IMG/VR virus record: IMGVR_UViG_3300027868_000018
Coordinates: 1 to 36,321 of that record
Source of the DNA: a virus
Reading direction: 5' to 3' (one strand)
Length of the DNA: 36,321 nt
Of the stretch, positions 16,111-24,011 are shown in pieces. The notes under the pieces were generated by a model. That model was given only the letters and a program-made list of their open reading frames with translations. It was not told the origin of the DNA and did no database searches. The position numbers were made by a program, and so were the translations under genes. Every line of letters begins with the position of its first letter. Positions within the stretch are counted from its first letter, which is position 1.

Positions 16111-16620
16111 TAATAACCATCAAGGAGAAAAACAACATGAAAAAAATTATTTTATTATTTATTATTTTAATCAAAATTATTGGATGTATAACATGTGATG
16201 TTCAAACAAATACAAAACCTAAACCTTGGCCGGGCGAAGTATTTTATTATTATTCTGAAGAAATGTATGAACACCCTAACATCATTAAAAATTTTGAACA
16301 GGCGTTTACTGATATTGAAGATGAAATTGATATAATATTTTATGAAAGCTCTGAATTAAACAAAAACACATGGTTGATAACATATAAAAAAGGTGTTAAT
16401 TTTTCAACTGTTGGTGTGGTTGATGAACCAATTATTGCAACGTCATCATATACCTTATACCTCATTTATAATTTAATATTTCGCTCATTAGGAGTAATAC
16501 ATCAAGATACTGGTGATTACACTAATTGGATATCACAAGAAGACTGGGAAAAACTAAAAGAAATATACGGTGAATAATTCACTTTAATTTTAATAACCAT
16601 CAAGGAGAAAAACAACATGA
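16111..16620 (+). repeat. 30-bp leader repeated before two genes of cassette 2
   Basis: The 30 bases at 16111-16140 and 16591-16620 are identical and include TAATAACCAT, the AAGGAG site and the spacer up to ATGA. The first copy serves the lipoprotein gene, the second the zinc-finger gene. The coding sequences that follow are unrelated, so the leader was duplicated as a unit or the genes were exchanged by recombination in these leaders. Confidence 0.9.
16137..16577 (+). CDS. Putative lipoprotein, second gene of cassette 2
   Basis: 146 aa from the ATG at 16137 with AAGGAG 9 nt upstream; a longer frame from 16083 lacks a ribosome-binding site and would bury the signal peptide. MKKIILLFIILIKIIGC is a lipoprotein signal with the lipid-modified residue at Cys17. 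The mature part is acidic and aromatic (WPGEVFYYYSEEMYEHPN), ends in a helix (YLIYNLIFRSLGVIHQ and WEKLKEIYG) and has a TxxYxxx pattern of unknown family. Expression from its own promoter and export to the envelope suggest a lysogenic-conversion or superinfection-exclusion role (inference). Confidence 0.75.
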   Translation: MKKIILLFIILIKIIGCITCDVQTNTKPKPWPGEVFYYYSEEMYEHPNIIKNFEQAFTDIEDEIDIIFYESSELNKNTWLITYKKGVNFSTVGVVDEPIIATSSYTLYLIYNLIFRSLGVIHQDTGDYTNWISQEDWEKLKEIYGE

Positions 16621-16835
16621 AAGTAAAATACTCAGACAAACAATGTGATCACCCAGGCTGTGAAAAATTCATCAAACAAAGACTTGTTAATCTTTCTGAC
16701 AAACTTACAAAATGTTACAAACATTATTGTGCTGAAGAAGCAAAACGCGGGCATTTTGTCAATCATAAAAACAGAAAAGATAGAGTAGAAGCGAGCCTCC
16801 CTGTAAAATCTAACTTGAAATCACATCAAATATAA
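16617..16835 (+). CDS. Small Cys/His zinc-finger-like protein, third gene of cassette 2
   Basis: 72 aa with the repeated AAGGAG leader. CDHPGCEKF near residues 10-18 and CYKHYCAEEAKRGH near 33-46 supply four Cys and several His in a zinc-ribbon-like layout; the tail is basic. Small zinc proteins of this kind are frequent in phage accessory loci. Its last 10 bp overlap the convergent gpN-like gene end, and no terminator hairpin is seen there, so transcripts from both sides probably run over each other. Confidence 0.7.
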   Translation: MKVKYSDKQCDHPGCEKFIKQRLVNLSDKLTKCYKHYCAEEAKRGHFVNHKNRKDRVEASLPVKSNLKSHQI

Positions 16836-18079
16836 TACACAATCTCTTTCCCTGCCGGGAGTTCGAGGATTTCGTCACCGCTCAAATTATTTGAAGTGAT
16901 TAAAAAATCAAGCTCCTGGTCAACTGTTCCATATAATTCCCCAACTAAATCAATGATAGTTCGCGGTCGATCCAGAACAATACTACGTTCTTGTTTCAAT
17001 GTGAATGATAGTTCTACGAGAAAACCAATTGTTATTGATACTGCTTCCTGCAGTTGTTGATATGCTTCACCGGTGTCAATCACTTCTAACGCTTCAAAAT
17101 TATCGTCACGCCATGCGATAACTGCTTCAAATTGCTCAAGTATTACGTCAGCGGCTTCAAGTGCTTCTGTTTTTGTTACAAATTGGTTATTTAAAACAGA
17201 TATTATTTGACCCGTAACATAAGATGATACAAATAAATCAGTGGTCCTCAACTCGTTATTACTGCTCATATTCAACTCGCCGCCGGACGAACCGACACTT
17301 GCTCCGTTGCCTGATATTAACGCCTCTGCTAAATCACCATAAGCACTTAACCTGGCTTTTATGCTTGCTAAAGCTCTTGCTGGCGCTTGAATCATTTGGG
17401 TCACTTGAAAAGCTAAAGCTAAAGGCGCTTCGACTAAAATATCTATACCATTGTTTATGGAATCCACAATTGCATTGAATTGTTTTTGTACATCGTCTGC
17501 AAAATCTGCTATCGCTTGTAAATTACTTTGAACTGTTCCTACTAACGCTTCAACATTGTTTCCAAATGTTACGACAGCATTAACAGTTTTAAGAAATAAC
17601 CCGAGTTCTAATTCAGCAGCGGCAGCGGCGTTGTATTCTTCTACAGCTTCAGCCACTTCGCTTGCTGGATCTTCGGAACCTATCGGGTAAACCAGTCCTA
17701 TAGTTTCGCGGAAAGTGATTTGGAGAATGGTTTGATTTGCCGCTGTTTTTAAATCATCGCGACGTTTTATGACACCAAAAGGAATAACATCCCTGACACC
17801 GTATATCGGATGATCAAGTTTACCTGTCCCCCGCTCTCTCAGTGCTGTTTCAAAGGCTTCGGCTTCAACGTCATACTCAGCACCCCAAAAAAATATTCTA
17901 AGCGGAAACCTATCACTGGTTGATCCATTATCTTGTATATATGTTCCGTCGGCGTCCGCTGGGTCGAAAGCAGTGGTTTTCTTATCAAATTCTTTCGAAA
18001 CATTTTCATAATAAAAAACCAAACGTTCACCAGATGGTGATGTGTATGCTGCTTCTAAAAGTCGATCAATCCAAGGCAT
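16826..18079 (-). CDS. Mu gpN-like tail/DNA-circularisation family protein
   Basis: 417 aa. The first 130 residues (MPWIDRLLEAAYTSPSGERLVFYYENV, in part; then KTTAFDPADADGTYIQDNG, RFPLRIFFWG and DHPIYGVRDVIPFG) are the DNA-circulation N-terminal domain of Mu gpN. The rest is helical and less conserved. gpN-type proteins link the tape measure end to the baseplate hub. It starts directly after the tape-measure stop. The hub gene that should follow is displaced by about 1.1 kb by cassette 2. Confidence 0.9.
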   Translation of the reverse strand: MPWIDRLLEAAYTSPSGERLVFYYENVSKEFDKKTTAFDPADADGTYIQDNGSTSDRFPLRIFFWGAEYDVEAEAFETALRERGTGKLDHPIYGVRDVIPFGVIKRRDDLKTAANQTILQITFRETIGLVYPIGSEDPASEVAEAVEEYNAAAAAELELGLFLKTVNAVVTFGNNVEALVGTVQSNLQAIADFADDVQKQFNAIVDSINNGIDILVEAPLALAFQVTQMIQAPARALASIKARLSAYGDLAEALISGNGASVGSSGGELNMSSNNELRTTDLFVSSYVTGQIISVLNNQFVTKTEALEAADVILEQFEAVIAWRDDNFEALEVIDTGEAYQQLQEAVSITIGFLVELSFTLKQERSIVLDRPRTIIDLVGELYGTVDQELDFLITSNNLSGDEILELPAGKEIVYYI

Positions 18080-19960
18080 TTACATTGCTCCTGTCTGCTG
18101 TAGTTTTAATCCCGGTCCTAAACTCCCGCCGGTAACCTCTGCGCTCGTTCCCATGTCAGCGCGAAGTGTGATTTCAGAATTATTCGTTGTTCGTTTTTCT
18201 TCGATGCTTCGGGCTACACGCTCTTGAGGAGTTATCATCTGGGTGTCTTGTTTCCCACCAGGTTTAATTTCATCCTCTTTGTCACCGCCTACAAAACCAG
18301 CAACAGTTGATGCAATACTCTGCATAGCGTCAAAACCGGAAAACTTTTTAACCACATTAGCAACGGCTGATATTTTATCGAATTGTCGTCCTATTACCTC
18401 CCCGATGCTGATAAAAAGATTTTTTATAGGTTCCCATGCTTTTATAACTAAAGCCGCTGCCGCTATCAAAAGACCAATAGGACCAGCCACTATTGCTGCT
18501 ATGACTTTTGCCGGTCCTGATAAATTCATGAAAGCTGCTTTTAATTCATCCCACCAGAATACTACTGCTGTTATCGCTGCTATTAAAGCTGTTATACCAA
18601 TTATAATAAGGCCGATAGGGTTCATTAACATCAAACCATTAACAACCGCTATGATCAACGCTAATGTCTTTAAAACAACTACTAACGAAGTAAATACAGC
18701 AAGTGCTATTCCAATACGTTTCGCCCATTTTACTATATTTTCGAGATTGTTTACTATTAATGTGAGAAAATCTCCAATTTTAGTAGCTATTAAATTTTCA
18801 TTAGCACTTACCCACGCTGTCATCCGGTCAACTACATCTTTAAGAGGGCCTTCGTTCATTCCGAAAATTTTAACTTTTACCGCATCAATCGCAGAACCAA
18901 GTAATAACATACTACCGGAAAAAGTATTCATTCTAAGATCCGCCATTTTCTTTGCAGATCCTGTTGCATTTTCTAATTCTTTTGTAAGTTTTTCCAACTT
19001 ACCGGTTTCGAATAACATACCTAAATTAGCCGCTGCTTTTTGACCTCTGAGTCCGACGAGTTCAGCTAAAAATGCAACTTGATCAAAATTACCACCCAGG
19101 CGTTTCGAAGCTTTGTTAAGCTGTCCGATAACACTTTGGAAAGGAAGCATATTTCCTTTTGCGTCTTTGAACGTAATACCGAGTCGTCGCATTTTCTTTT
19201 GCATACCGACAGTCGGAGCGGCCATTTTAGTAAGCATTGTGTTAAATGCCGAACCTGCAACAGAGGCATCAAGACCTACATCCTGAAGTAAAGCCACACT
19301 TGCTGCTACTTCTTCGAACGGTATGTTTAATTGTCTGGCTGTTGATGCAACATTACGTATAGATTCACCGAGAGAACCTATTGTTGAATTCGTTCGGGAA
19401 GAAGCTAAAGCAAGAACATCAGAAACCCTGGCTGCCTCGCTTGTTTCAAGTCCCATGCCTTTTAGGGCATTTGATACATGGTCTGCTACTTCTGCAATCT
19501 CTAAACCAGATGCAGCGGCGGCACTTAATATCGCAGGTGTTGCCTGTAAAATTTCCTGAGTTTTAAAACCTGCGCGCGATAAAATTTCCATGGCGTTCGC
19601 AGCTTCTGTAGCTGTGAATTTTGTGGTCTTACCTAATTGTAGCGCCATTTGTTCAAGCGGCGCTATCTCTGCCCGGGTTTTGAGGGATACCGCCCCGACA
19701 TTTGTAATTGCCTGTTCAAAGCCAGCCCCCGCAGCCACAACATTTGTAAAGGCTCCCGTCATAATAAGAGCGGCGCCTGTTACAGCAACCGCTCCTTTCT
19801 TCAAGCCTGATGAAAACTTATCAACTGTCCTATTTAATTTTTTAAAATTCCTGTCCGCTGACCGAGTGAATTTACCGACACGGTTCTGCATACGGGAAAC
19901 AGGAGCCGTTACCCTGTCAACTGCTTTAAATACTGCTTCGACACTGAAACGACCTGCCAT
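18080..19960 (-). CDS. Tail tape measure protein (TP901-like core)
   Basis: 626 aa. MAGRFSVEAVFKAVDRVTAPVSR and the following basic helical segment open the protein. Residues about 85-330 carry the TP901 core (FEQAITNVGAVS, TKFTATEAANAMEILSRAGF, AEVADHVSNALKGMG and LVGLRGQKAAANLG). A cluster of hydrophobic segments (about 415-505, e.g. MNPIGLIIIGITALIAAI) follows, as in most tape measures, which cross the host inner membrane at DNA injection. An AAGGGG site precedes the ATG. It is relatively short, implying a modest tail length. It follows the frameshifted chaperone frame after 2 nt. Confidence 0.93.
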   Translation of the reverse strand: MAGRFSVEAVFKAVDRVTAPVSRMQNRVGKFTRSADRNFKKLNRTVDKFSSGLKKGAVAVTGAALIMTGAFTNVVAAGAGFEQAITNVGAVSLKTRAEIAPLEQMALQLGKTTKFTATEAANAMEILSRAGFKTQEILQATPAILSAAAASGLEIAEVADHVSNALKGMGLETSEAARVSDVLALASSRTNSTIGSLGESIRNVASTARQLNIPFEEVAASVALLQDVGLDASVAGSAFNTMLTKMAAPTVGMQKKMRRLGITFKDAKGNMLPFQSVIGQLNKASKRLGGNFDQVAFLAELVGLRGQKAAANLGMLFETGKLEKLTKELENATGSAKKMADLRMNTFSGSMLLLGSAIDAVKVKIFGMNEGPLKDVVDRMTAWVSANENLIATKIGDFLTLIVNNLENIVKWAKRIGIALAVFTSLVVVLKTLALIIAVVNGLMLMNPIGLIIIGITALIAAITAVVFWWDELKAAFMNLSGPAKVIAAIVAGPIGLLIAAAALVIKAWEPIKNLFISIGEVIGRQFDKISAVANVVKKFSGFDAMQSIASTVAGFVGGDKEDEIKPGGKQDTQMITPQERVARSIEEKRTTNNSEITLRADMGTSAEVTGGSLGPGLKLQQTGAM

Positions 19961-19962
19961 TA

Positions 19963-20214
19963 TTACCCCTTTGGTTTTGTATGTTCTTTTAATTCTGCCC
20001 GTAGTCCGTCATAAAAGAAACGGATTTCGGAGGCTTTTAATGTTCTGACATCTGGTAGTCCTGGATAATCTCGGGTTACTTGTAATAACATTTCCGTGTA
20101 TACTGCTTGAAACGTGTTGTTACCTCCTGGAATTTTGTAATCTACCCCATGCCGTACAACGTGACATGCGACTACGCCATTAAAAGCGAGAAAATAGCTT
20201 CTGAAACTTTTACG
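19963..20214 (-). CDS. Tail assembly chaperone C-terminal extension, reached by -1 frameshift
   Basis: The -1 frame is open from just after a TGA at 20215-20217 to a TAA at 19963-19965. It encodes a plausible domain: FNGVVACHVVRHGVDYKIPG, then YTEMLLQVTRDYPG and KASEIRFFYDGLRAELKEH. There is no ATG, GTG or TTG before about residue 40 of this domain, so it cannot be a normal separate gene. Ribosomes must shift -1 between 20214 and 20172; candidate sites are A-AAA-G (20211-20207) and T-TTC (20193-20190). With the second site the fusion would be 208 aa. The layout matches the chaperone pairs (P2 E/E', lambda G/GT, Mu 41/42) between tube and tape measure. Confidence 0.8.
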   Translation of the reverse strand, partial: RKSFRSYFLAFNGVVACHVVRHGVDYKIPGGNNTFQAVYTEMLLQVTRDYPGLPDVRTLKASEIRFFYDGLRAELKEHTKPKG

Positions 20215-20588
20215 TCAATCCCAACAAATGTGGCAAATACTTTGGGATGGACTTTACACATATCTGCAAGAACCGCATACATTTTAGCAGCGTCGTGGCC
20301 TTTTTTCTTTCCGTCCATTGCCATAATTGAAGCGCCAGTTCTTTCATGAAAAGTAATTGGATCTTTATGTTTAGATCGATCATTCTGCGCTGTGTAAACC
20401 GCTTCGCCATCATCATTGAAAACTAAGGCGCCGCGTTGAATAGCAGTCATGATTTTTTTCTTTTGTGCGTTGAAACCTGTCAGGTCTTCTGCATCCATTT
20501 CAGATGTATCGAGGTCCAGGTCCATTGCCTCAACCCATTTATTAAACTCTTGTTCGGCTACTTCTCTGCTTATTAATTCTGTTTTCAT
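20172..20588 (-). CDS. Tail assembly chaperone, zero-frame product
   Basis: 138 aa, with a GAGG site 6 nt before the ATG. It is acidic and helical (EFNKWVEAMDLDLDTSEMDAED-like start, given in part; later MAMDGKKKGHDAAKMYAVLADMCKVHPK). Such proteins bind the tape measure during tail assembly and are absent from the virion. The short form ends at TAG 20174-20172; a minor product continues in the -1 frame. The upstream 79 nt contain the interlocked RNA helices, which could set the amount of chaperone relative to tube protein. Confidence 0.8.
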   Translation of the reverse strand: MKTELISREVAEQEFNKWVEAMDLDLDTSEMDAEDLTGFNAQKKKIMTAIQRGALVFNDDGEAVYTAQNDRSKHKDPITFHERTGASIMAMDGKKKGHDAAKMYAVLADMCKVHPKVFATFVGIDVKVSEAIFSLLMA

Positions 20589-20597
20589 TTTATACCT

Positions 20598-20676
20598 CGC
20601 CCTATTTTGTTAAGTGCTACGCCCGGATAATGTATCCGGTACAGGGATAGGGCGTCCCGCGTAGCAAAGCCCTGTA
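20598..20676 (-). ncRNA. Interlocking pseudoknot RNA upstream of the tail chaperone gene
   Basis: Read on the transcribed minus strand: a TACAGGG (20676-20670), CTTT, b GCTACGC (20665-20659), GGGA, d CGCCCTAT (20654-20647), a' CCCTGTA (20646-20640), c CCGGATA, loop CAT, c' TATCCGG (20639-20623), b' GCGTAGC (20622-20616), short linker, d' ATAGGGCG (20605-20598). Helices of 7, 7, 7 and 8 bp are all perfect Watson-Crick pairs, and a/a' crosses b/b', which crosses d/d'. Helix d' runs into the GAGG ribosome-binding site (20598-20595). This GC-rich block in an AT-rich gap looks like a cis-acting translational or attenuation switch. No known RNA family was recognised. Confidence 0.65.
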
Positions 20677-20681
20677 TTTTT

Positions 20682-21065
20682 CTACTGTTTTGTTAGCTCT
20701 CCTGGTCCCATTAAAGATAGTGCTGCTGTAGCATTTTGCGAACTTACTTGCATTTCACCCACAATGATTCCGGAGCCTTGATAGGTTTCACCAGACGCGT
20801 AAGTTATAGCCATCGGCCAATAATCTGTTTCGTTTGCTAACTCTTGTAAAAACTCATGATCACCCCGGCTATCATCTACTGCCACGGTCAGACCATCAAG
20901 CCCGAAAGGGACACGAGTTTTGATTATCCGCGCTGTTCCGTCTCCGTTTGCTTGCACTTCATTTTCCCACCCACCGAGTTTTCTTTGCGCTTCAGCATCA
21001 GCTGCCACGGCAAATTCTCGACCCGACAGGGTTACACTTTCAATACTTCCACCAATTGCTGTCAT
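20682..21065 (-). CDS. Tail tube protein (Mu gpM-like position)
   Basis: 127 aa. GGSIESVTLSGREFAVAADAE at the N-terminus (given without its first residues), KLGGWENEV, DGTARIIKTRVPFGLDGLTVAVDD and ETYQGSGIIVGEMQVSSQNATA are typical of short contractile-tail tube proteins. It forms the inner tube through which DNA passes. Located between sheath and chaperones, the canonical order. Length is normal. GGTAATAT precedes the start with only a weak Shine-Dalgarno site (GGCAGG). Confidence 0.88.
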   Translation of the reverse strand: MTAIGGSIESVTLSGREFAVAADAEAQRKLGGWENEVQANGDGTARIIKTRVPFGLDGLTVAVDDSRGDHEFLQELANETDYWPMAITYASGETYQGSGIIVGEMQVSSQNATAALSLMGPGELTKQ

Positions 21066-21078
21066 ATATTACCTGCCT

Positions 21079-22578
21079 TTACGCTACTACAGCGTCGGTT
21101 CCAAAATTAAAACCAAAATCAAGATCGATTGAAATTATGTTTGTATTTCCGGACAATTTTACAGGGACTACCATATCCAACCTTTTCGGATTTTGACTGT
21201 TGATCTGGGCGGCGATATCAGGAATGGTCGATTTTGTATCACTTAAAATTGCATTAAGACCCAGACTGTTAACAATCGCTGCTGCTGCTGCAACCGCTGT
21301 TTTTGGCTTCTTAGCGTTTGGGTCAACAGTCGGTTGATCATCAGGAATTAACGCCGCGCCATCCCATTTAGTTGATGCAAATTCCAGATCCAAATTAAAA
21401 ATAATATTCTGCAGTTTGACGATATCAACAACGAAACGATAAGCGGGAATTGGATCACCAGTCGGATGATAAAAAGTGATCGTGTCCGAAAGATTTACAA
21501 CGCCGTCTTTTACGTCAACTGTGGAACTCCCTGCCTTAACAGCCACATCTTTTTGAACATACGTCCATTGTTCGCCGTCTGTCCCTGGTGTTAATCCGGT
21601 CAGATCTAAACTACCATAATCATAAGGGGGACTGTTGTTTGCTCTCACAGCGATCCTCGCTAACGCTCTGGCTGCTGTTACGAGAGGTAAATCATTTGAT
21701 CCGGGACTCGGTATAGCGCAGTTTGTTTTGTCTGTTTTTCGAGCATCCGGAACCGCTGTTGCAAGTGTTACCGTAGCATTATTATTACCGGTAAAAACTA
21801 CTAAAGGTTTACGTGTTAACGCACCCCACCGACCATCGCCGAATGTTGAGAATAAATCAAGTGTTGTAGTATCTGCAATTTCCATGCAATTTAAACACAT
21901 TGTTTCCCATACATTACCGACTTGAGCGAGGGCATCTGTTATATCTGGATTGACTAAACCCCCGACAGGTTGTGTAAAAGCAAAAGTTGTTCCGGCGGTC
22001 AAAGATCCTTCAATTTCAAGGTAAATATCATTTGATGAAAGACCAGCCCATTTGGAGGTTATTGTCACTTCTGTTGTGTTGTCTGCCGCTATAACAGGCA
22101 TTTCAAGAACAGCATTAATTGCTGCTGTTATTTGAGCTACAACTGTGGCAACCGTGGCCCCTGTTGCTGGAATTACAAACGGTTCTGATGCAATATTGTT
22201 GACATAAACAATATAAGAAGCTGCCACTGTTTGCGAAACTGTCGGGGTAATGTCTCCGGCTGCTGCTACACCTGAACCATCGTCTTCGAGTGGGTAAATT
22301 GTCACAGGTATTGTTCCGACACCGTCTCCATTTTCAGGAAAAAGTTGTCGTGCGGCAAGGTGTACAGGCGAACCAAACCCATATAATGTACCGACCTCGT
22401 AAGCACTTGTTACTTGCCTTTTAGTAGTGGCATAAGTGGACGCTGTTGAACCTTGCCCAAAAACCGCTACGCGTTGAGGGAGAAATAAAATACCTCCCTG
22501 CCGTAAATCTTTGTATTCCGTTTGTATTCCGACTACTCTTGCAACTGCTGAAGCATCGACGGCGGTACTTATACCCAT
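21079..22578 (-). CDS. Contractile tail sheath protein (Mu gpL-like)
   Basis: 499 aa, AAAGGAG site 8 nt before the ATG. Motifs of the Mu gpL family: ARVVGIQTEYKDLRQGG, LPQRVAVFGQGSTAS, FGSPVHLAARQLFP with GTIPVTIYPLEDDGSG, and the C-terminal QINSQNPKRLDMVVPVKLSG followed by NIISIDLDFGFNFG. It polymerises around the tube and contracts on infection. A good promoter lies immediately upstream, so sheath, tube and the genes after them can be transcribed apart from the head genes. Confidence 0.95.
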   Translation of the reverse strand: MGISTAVDASAVARVVGIQTEYKDLRQGGILFLPQRVAVFGQGSTASTYATTKRQVTSAYEVGTLYGFGSPVHLAARQLFPENGDGVGTIPVTIYPLEDDGSGVAAAGDITPTVSQTVAASYIVYVNNIASEPFVIPATGATVATVVAQITAAINAVLEMPVIAADNTTEVTITSKWAGLSSNDIYLEIEGSLTAGTTFAFTQPVGGLVNPDITDALAQVGNVWETMCLNCMEIADTTTLDLFSTFGDGRWGALTRKPLVVFTGNNNATVTLATAVPDARKTDKTNCAIPSPGSNDLPLVTAARALARIAVRANNSPPYDYGSLDLTGLTPGTDGEQWTYVQKDVAVKAGSSTVDVKDGVVNLSDTITFYHPTGDPIPAYRFVVDIVKLQNIIFNLDLEFASTKWDGAALIPDDQPTVDPNAKKPKTAVAAAAAIVNSLGLNAILSDTKSTIPDIAAQINSQNPKRLDMVVPVKLSGNTNIISIDLDFGFNFGTDAVVA

Positions 22579-22605
22579 AATTAACTCCTTTTGTTTATTA
22601 ATATT

Positions 22606-22634
22606 ATCATAATTTAATTATCTGTCACTGTCAA
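22606..22634 (-). promoter_or_regulatory. Internal late promoter for the tail genes
   Basis: On the minus strand TTGACA (22634-22629), 17-nt spacer, TATGAT (22611-22606), 27 nt before the sheath ATG. The bases after the -35, TTGACAGTGACAG, resemble the first half of the cassette operator (TTGACAGTGTAAAC) without its right arm. It lies in a 68-nt A/T-rich gap, unusual in an operon with otherwise minimal spacing. Confidence 0.75.
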
Positions 22635-22646
22635 GTATGTGATTTT

Positions 22647-23321
22647 TTAAAGCGGGTATACATAATCTGCATTAATAAATACCTCGCCGTCTTCTTGTCG
22701 TGTTACTTGTGTTGACACAAGCTCCAAATCTTCGCCAACAACTTGCGGTGAAAACTCGTTAAAACTTACATGTAAAGCAATCCGAGCGCCTACAATCTGC
22801 TGTATTGTACGTGCGTCGATTTGTGGTTGGAATACTGTTATGGATTGAGGCCATCTCATACCGACGACACCGCGTAAACCGAGATATGTATATTCACCAG
22901 CCATTAATATATTTCTTACGAGTCTAACCGCTTTTTGAACAGCTAAAGCTGCGTTCTTATCGCCCGCACTGTGTCCTCCTGCTTGTTCGTTTGAGCTTCG
23001 TCCATAACCATAGCAATCAATATTAAAAATAGATTTAGATGTCTGTCTTTCCACAATATCACTGGATTTCTGATCAAAATTAGAATTATCATACCAAACA
23101 TTTACAATCGGTACTGAGATATCAGCGCATTCTGTAACATTTAAATATTTTTCCCAGGGGTTTGACCGTTCTACAAATATTTTTAAATTCCAATCGTCAG
23201 GATCTTTTCCGGCAGCTGTAGCCAGTGTCATTTGATTAGCTATTTCTGTAGCGAGAATAGCGGCTATTTGATCGCGAATAATTTCAAAATTATCTTGTTT
23301 ATCAATTAATTCAGGTATCAC
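22647..23321 (-). CDS. Probable tail completion/terminator protein
   Basis: 224 aa, no firm family. Sits directly upstream of the sheath, where Mu-like phages encode the tail terminator that links tail to head. It has an N-terminal helical part (FEIIRDQIAAILATEIANQ), a central beta region with VPIVNVWYDNSNFD, FNIDCYGYGRS and a helix (AALAVQKAVRLVRNILMAG), then ITVFQPQIDARTIQQIVGARIALHV. This mixed fold, with FNIDCYG and ALHV strands around a helix, fits tail terminators. Overlaps its upstream neighbour by 11 nt. Confidence 0.65.
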   Translation of the reverse strand: MIPELIDKQDNFEIIRDQIAAILATEIANQMTLATAAGKDPDDWNLKIFVERSNPWEKYLNVTECADISVPIVNVWYDNSNFDQKSSDIVERQTSKSIFNIDCYGYGRSSNEQAGGHSAGDKNAALAVQKAVRLVRNILMAGEYTYLGLRGVVGMRWPQSITVFQPQIDARTIQQIVGARIALHVSFNEFSPQVVGEDLELVSTQVTRQEDGEVFINADYVYPL

Positions 23322-23706
23322 AATAAGCCTCCAAATGACATACTACTAAACCAAGGGAACGGTCTGGATTTGATTGTGAAACTTTGAATGTATACGAACT
23401 ACCTTCAATATCATCAAAAACCACAATCCATGGTTTTAAATCTTCATCAGCTACTGCTTCTGGTAGCGTACTGAAACCTGCTGCAGTTAAAGCAGTCATA
23501 TCAAGTGCTACGGTCGCCGAACGACCTGAAACAGCTTCACCGGTATCTGGATCTATAATTTGAGATATATCATTTGAAAAACCAGTAAAACCCGACGGGG
23601 TTGATGTACCTGCCGGGTTAGTAACTGTGATTAAATAAGCAAACCCATAATCTGAGTCTGCTAATATTAAAGATAAATCTGTTTTTGCTATATCTCGTAA
23701 TCCCAT
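23311..23706 (-). CDS. Probable head-tail connector protein
   Basis: 131 aa. MGLRDIAKTDLSLILADSD, then GFTGFSNDISQIIDPDTGEAV-type strands (in part), SGRSATVALDMTALTAAGF and a terminal PDRSLGLVVCHLEAY. The repeated pattern 'D-L-x2-IL' plus beta barrel-like middle is like small joining proteins that sit between the capsid and tail genes in Mu- and lambda-like phages. Its start overlaps the preceding stop by one base. Function is from position; no catalytic motif is visible. Confidence 0.65.
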   Translation of the reverse strand: MGLRDIAKTDLSLILADSDYGFAYLITVTNPAGTSTPSGFTGFSNDISQIIDPDTGEAVSGRSATVALDMTALTAAGFSTLPEAVADEDLKPWIVVFDDIEGSSYTFKVSQSNPDRSLGLVVCHLEAYCDT

Positions 23707-24011
23707 TATGACCCTTTAATTATATGACCAGATTTTATCCTGTCATCAATTGTTTTTTGACCACCACTCATGTATTCGGTTTTAACCTCTTCCCCTGGTC
23801 CAAGTATACCTTTTTTTGATGTTATTGATTTACCAGGTGCTACTTTGTATATAGATTTAATAACCTCAACCGGTTTAATAGGTTCAGCAGGTGGGGTTTG
23901 TTTTGGGGTAAAAGGTTTAATTGGCTCGTCCAAATCTTTTATTTTCGGAATAGCTGGTTTTTTTACTTTTTTTACTTTTTTAGTTTTCTTAGTTACTGGC
24001 ATAGGTTTCAC
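23706..24011 (-). CDS. Lys/Pro-rich small protein after the major capsid gene
   Basis: 101 aa. The first 60 residues are almost entirely Lys, Pro, Val and Ile (VTKKTKKVKKVKKPAIPKIK), predicted to be disordered and strongly basic. The last 40 (YKVAPGKSITSKKGILGPGE and then DDRIKSGHI) resemble a compact motif seen in small phage head-completion proteins. A disordered basic arm would suit contact with packaged DNA or the capsid interior. GTTTAAACAAAGGTG supplies a weak ribosome-binding site. Confidence 0.65.
   Translation of the reverse strand: MKPMPVTKKTKKVKKVKKPAIPKIKDLDEPIKPFTPKQTPPAEPIKPVEVIKSIYKVAPGKSITSKKGILGPGEEVKTEYMSGGQKTIDDRIKSGHIIKGS

Noticed and set aside
16083-16136. Longer N-terminus for the cassette 2 lipoprotein
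   Set aside because: It would place 18 residues before a clear lipoprotein signal and ignores the AAGGAG before 16137.
18243-19043. Long plus-strand open frame (266 codons) opposite the tape measure gene
   Set aside because: It lacks a ribosome-binding site and its composition is what the reverse complement of an Ala/Thr/Ile-rich helical protein gives; the minus-strand frame matches the TP901 core.
20598-20676. HDV-like self-cleaving ribozyme
   Set aside because: The order of helices (7-bp P1, P2, a GGG/CCC P3, P1', hairpin P4, P2') resembles HDV-like ribozymes, but there are no bases between the P4-like hairpin and P2' to hold the catalytic C, the P3 loop is only 3 nt and extra bases separate P3 from P1'. 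Cleavage is therefore unlikely.
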